Of a DNA stretch of 64,000 nt, positions 60,602 to 64,000 are shown one piece after another (positions within the stretch are counted from its first letter, which is position 1; each line of letters begins with the position of its first letter). Under the pieces are notes generated by a model, which ran no database searches, was not told where the DNA came from, and worked only from the letters and a program-made list of their open reading frames with translations. The translations under genes were made by a program, and so were the position numbers. The stretch comes from Arthrobacter sp. Leaf234 (GTDB taxonomy: Bacteria > Actinomycetota > Actinomycetes > Actinomycetales > Micrococcaceae): positions 1 to 64,000 of the forward strand of contig NZ_LMLU01000008.1 in the NCBI RefSeq assembly GCF_001422665.1, written 5' to 3'.

Positions 60602-61536
60602 GCGCCTGCGCCCCGGTGCGCTCCGGTCGGGGCCAGGTCCCACCCCGCCTCGGCGAGATCCGCGAGGATCGGGGCGAGCTCCTGCTCGTCGGCCTGGACC
60701 AGGGGCAGGCGCACGACGGCGTTAGCCAGGACCCCCTGCAGGTGCAGGATGTGCTTGGCGGAGACCGCGCCGGGGATGTGCGTCATGACGGCGCGGATCA
60801 CGGGGTCGAGCTCGAAATGGATGCGCCGGGCCTCCACGAAGTCCCCGGCGGCCGCCGCGTCCACCAGCGCCCGGAAGGCCGCCGTCGCGACGTGGGCGCT
60901 GACGCTGACGACGCCGACCGCTCCGGCCGCCATCCAGGGCAGGGTCAGGCCGTCGTCGCCGGAGTACACGTCGAGGTCGGTGGAGGCGAGGACCCGGGTG
61001 ATCGCCGCGAAGTCGGCCTTGGCGTCCTTGAGGGCGCCGATCCTCGGATTCTCCGCGAGCCGGATCATGGTCTCGGTGGTGATGGGGATGGCCGAGCGGC
61101 CGGGGATGTCGTAGATCATGATGGGGAGGTCCGATGCCGCCGCGACGGCGTCGAAGTGCGCGATCACCCCGGCCTGGGTGGGCTTGTTGTAGTACGGCGT
61201 CACGACGAGCTGCGCGTGGGCCCCTGCCCGCTCCGCACGGCGCGCCATCTCCACCGAGTGCGAGGTGTGGTTGGTCCCGGTCCCGGCGATCACGCGGGCT
61301 CGGTCCCCGACGGTCTCCACGACCACGCGGTAGAGGTCCTCCTTCTCGGAGTCCTCCAGTGTCGAGGTCTCCCCCGTGGTCCCCGACACCACCAGGCCGT
61401 CGCAGCCGTCGTCCACGAGCTTCGAGGCGAGGACGGCGGTGGCGTCGAGGTCGACGGCGCCGTCGGCGGTGAACGGCGTGACCATGGCGGTCACGAGGGT
61501 CCCGAAGGGAGGGGTGCTCGAGGGGGTGTCAGCCAT
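60598..61536 (-). CDS. dapA: 4-hydroxy-tetrahydrodipicolinate synthase
   Basis: Condenses aspartate semialdehyde with pyruvate, the first committed lysine/DAP step. Class I aldolase-type barrel with pyruvate-binding GTTGETSTL (about 48-56). The active-site Tyr is in VTPYYNKPTQAG and the Schiff-base Lys in IGALKDAKADF. 312 residues. TAACGT (61544-61549) ends 7 nt before ATG 61536, suggesting a leaderless dapA-rnj mRNA. Confidence 0.97.
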   Translation of the reverse strand: MADTPSSTPPFGTLVTAMVTPFTADGAVDLDATAVLASKLVDDGCDGLVVSGTTGETSTLEDSEKEDLYRVVVETVGDRARVIAGTGTNHTSHSVEMARRAERAGAHAQLVVTPYYNKPTQAGVIAHFDAVAAASDLPIMIYDIPGRSAIPITTETMIRLAENPRIGALKDAKADFAAITRVLASTDLDVYSGDDGLTLPWMAAGAVGVVSVSAHVATAAFRALVDAAAAGDFVEARRIHFELDPVIRAVMTHIPGAVSAKHILHLQGVLANAVVRLPLVQADEQELAPILADLAEAGWDLAPTGAHRGAGA

Positions 61537-61614
61537 GGATGAAACGTTACCCGTTCGGGCGGCACCCGGTGGGACCCGGCGTGACCGTCACGATGCCTGT
61601 GGGACCATGACAGC

Positions 61615-62793
61615 ATGCAGACGACGGCCGCGCCGCGGCGCCTCACCGGGATCGACGCGGCCCGCGGCGTGGCGCTGTTCGGGATGATGAGCACGCACAT
61701 CCTGCCGCTGTACGCACCCGGGAGCACGACCGCCACCTTGACCGCCCTGGTCTTCTCCGGACGCGCCTCCGGCCTGTTCGCGGTCATCGCCGGGATCGGG
61801 CTGGCGCTGCTCACCGGCGGGCGATCGCCGCACCGCGACCGCACGCTCTCCGCCGACCGGACCGGGATCGCGGTGCGCGCCCTGCTCATCGCGCTGACCG
61901 GCCTGATCCTGGGCGGCGTCGAGACGAACATCGCGATCATCCTCGTCCACTACGGCGTACTGTTCCTCCTCGCCCTTCCCTTCGTGGGCCTCCGGCTGCG
62001 TGCGCTGGCCGCCTGGACCGTCGGGTGGCTCGTCCTCGCGCCCGTCGCGGCCTACCTGCTGCGGCCCGTCGTCACGGCGGGGATCGACCCCCCGACCCTC
62101 GGCGGCAATCCGGTCTTCGATCACCTCCTCGTACCGCAGACCCTCGCCGCGGACATCATGCTCACCGGCTACTACCCGGCACTGCAGTGGCTCGGCTTCA
62201 TCCTCGTGGGGCTGGTCGTCGGGCGGCTGGACCTCCGCCGACTGCCCGTGCAGCTCGGCCTCCTCGGGGGAGGCGTCGCCGCGGCGATCGGGGCCAAGCT
62301 CCTCAGCGCACAGCTGCTCCGGGCGGGCGGCCTCGACGCCATCCTCGCGACCCCGGACGGCTCCCGGTATCCGCTGCAGGCCATGCTCGACGTCGGCCTC
62401 GCGGGGATCGACCAGACCGGGTCCTGGTGGTGGCTCGCGGTCAGTGCCCCCCACTCCGGCTCGACCCTCGACCTGGTGCACGTGTCCGGAGCGGCCGCCG
62501 CCGTCGTCGCCGTCTGCCTCCTGCTGACGCGCCGCTTCCCGCAGGCGCTCCTGCCGCTCTCGGCGCCGGGGGCCATGACGCTGACCCTCTACAGCCTCCA
62601 CGTCTGCGTCATGAGCTGGGCCGACCAGCTGACTCCGCTCCCGGATCCCGTGCAGCTCTTCTGGCTCCAGCTGGCGGCCGCCGTCGCCATCGGCATCCTC
62701 TTCCAGCGCGTGCGCTCGCGGGGGCCCCTGGAACTCATCGCGTCGGGCGCGGCCAACGCGGCACGCGACGGCCGCATCGAAGCCCGCCGCTGA
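61615..62793 (+). CDS. Membrane protein, DUF1624/DUF418-like acyltransferase family
   Basis: 392-residue polytopic membrane protein with about ten hydrophobic segments. The N-terminal RLTGIDAARGVALFGMMSTH is the hallmark of the heparan-alpha-glucosaminide N-acetyltransferase-like (DUF1624/DUF418) group, which includes membrane acyltransferases acting on envelope glycans. The conserved His is in that motif; TLYSLHVCVMSW near the C-terminus is also typical. It interrupts the minus-strand dap locus in the opposite orientation. Substrate unknown. No clear ribosome site or -10 precedes ATG 61615. Confidence 0.85.
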   Translation: MQTTAAPRRLTGIDAARGVALFGMMSTHILPLYAPGSTTATLTALVFSGRASGLFAVIAGIGLALLTGGRSPHRDRTLSADRTGIAVRALLIALTGLILGGVETNIAIILVHYGVLFLLALPFVGLRLRALAAWTVGWLVLAPVAAYLLRPVVTAGIDPPTLGGNPVFDHLLVPQTLAADIMLTGYYPALQWLGFILVGLVVGRLDLRRLPVQLGLLGGGVAAAIGAKLLSAQLLRAGGLDAILATPDGSRYPLQAMLDVGLAGIDQTGSWWWLAVSAPHSGSTLDLVHVSGAAAAVVAVCLLLTRRFPQALLPLSAPGAMTLTLYSLHVCVMSWADQLTPLPDPVQLFWLQLAAAVAIGILFQRVRSRGPLELIASGAANAARDGRIEARR

Positions 62794-62841
62794 GCCGCTG
62801 GGGCTCCGGCGACCCGGTCCCGGTCCGTGCAGGCGACGCCG

Positions 62842-64000
<1,159 letters not shown>

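Overview
This window looks like the chromosome of a high-GC actinobacterium of the family Micrococcaceae, most likely Arthrobacter sensu lato. The evidence is the very GC-rich coding sequence, the actinobacterial gene neighbourhoods (argCJBDFRGH; recX-recA-DUF3046; clgR-cinA-pgsA-ftsK; LysM protein-lexA; priA in place of hisA; a two-domain Ada-AlkA protein) and the actinobacterial boxA-type rRNA leader at the left edge. It is almost entirely core genome. I see no prophage, transposase, CRISPR array, tRNA or plasmid gene, and no strong candidate for a new multi-gene system. The interest lies in regulation and in small repeats.

Layout. 1-1,100: the upstream end of an rRNA operon that lies to the left on the minus strand, then a repeat-rich non-coding stretch and the tyrS terminator. 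1.1-8.3 kb: tyrS, a HelD-type RNA-polymerase-associated ATPase and apt, then an alkylation-repair cluster (Mpg glycosylase divergent from an Ada-AlkA fusion plus Ogt). 8.4-10.3 kb: ABC exporter. 10.4-19.4 kb: the complete arginine operon argC-J-B-D-F-R-G-H with an ARG-box-like operator. 19.4-24.1 kb: quinone oxidoreductase and pheST. 24.3-31 kb: accessory housekeeping genes (HExxH protein, pyroglutamyl peptidase, SOS-controlled radical SAM protein, acetyltransferase, Nudix, carboxylate-amine ligase, MFS pump). 31.1-34.9 kb: rRNA methyltransferase and infC-rpmI-rplT, with infC apparently starting at AUU. 35-40.7 kb: MFS protein, SseB, priA, hisH, hisB, hisC. 40.8-42.4 kb: SOS control locus (LysM division-inhibitor candidate and lexA with two LexA boxes). 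42.7-49 kb: DinG-like helicase, hflX, RsmC-like methyltransferase, dapF, miaA. 49-55 kb: miaB, recX, recA (LexA box), DUF3046, MarR, clgR, cinA. 55.3-64 kb: pgsA, ftsK, rnj, dapA, a membrane acyltransferase-like protein, a small membrane protein and truncated dapB.

How the parts fit. Three biosynthetic blocks (arginine, histidine, lysine/diaminopimelate) sit between DNA-repair and translation genes. The SOS response is unusually well represented: LexA boxes precede lexA with its divergent LysM gene, recA, and the radical SAM gene at 25,611. Many operon-leading genes carry a TAnnnT hexamer ending exactly 6-7 nt before the start codon, the arrangement expected for leaderless mRNAs. Several genes have short tandem repeats that begin at their own stop codon, which recurs often enough to be worth checking.
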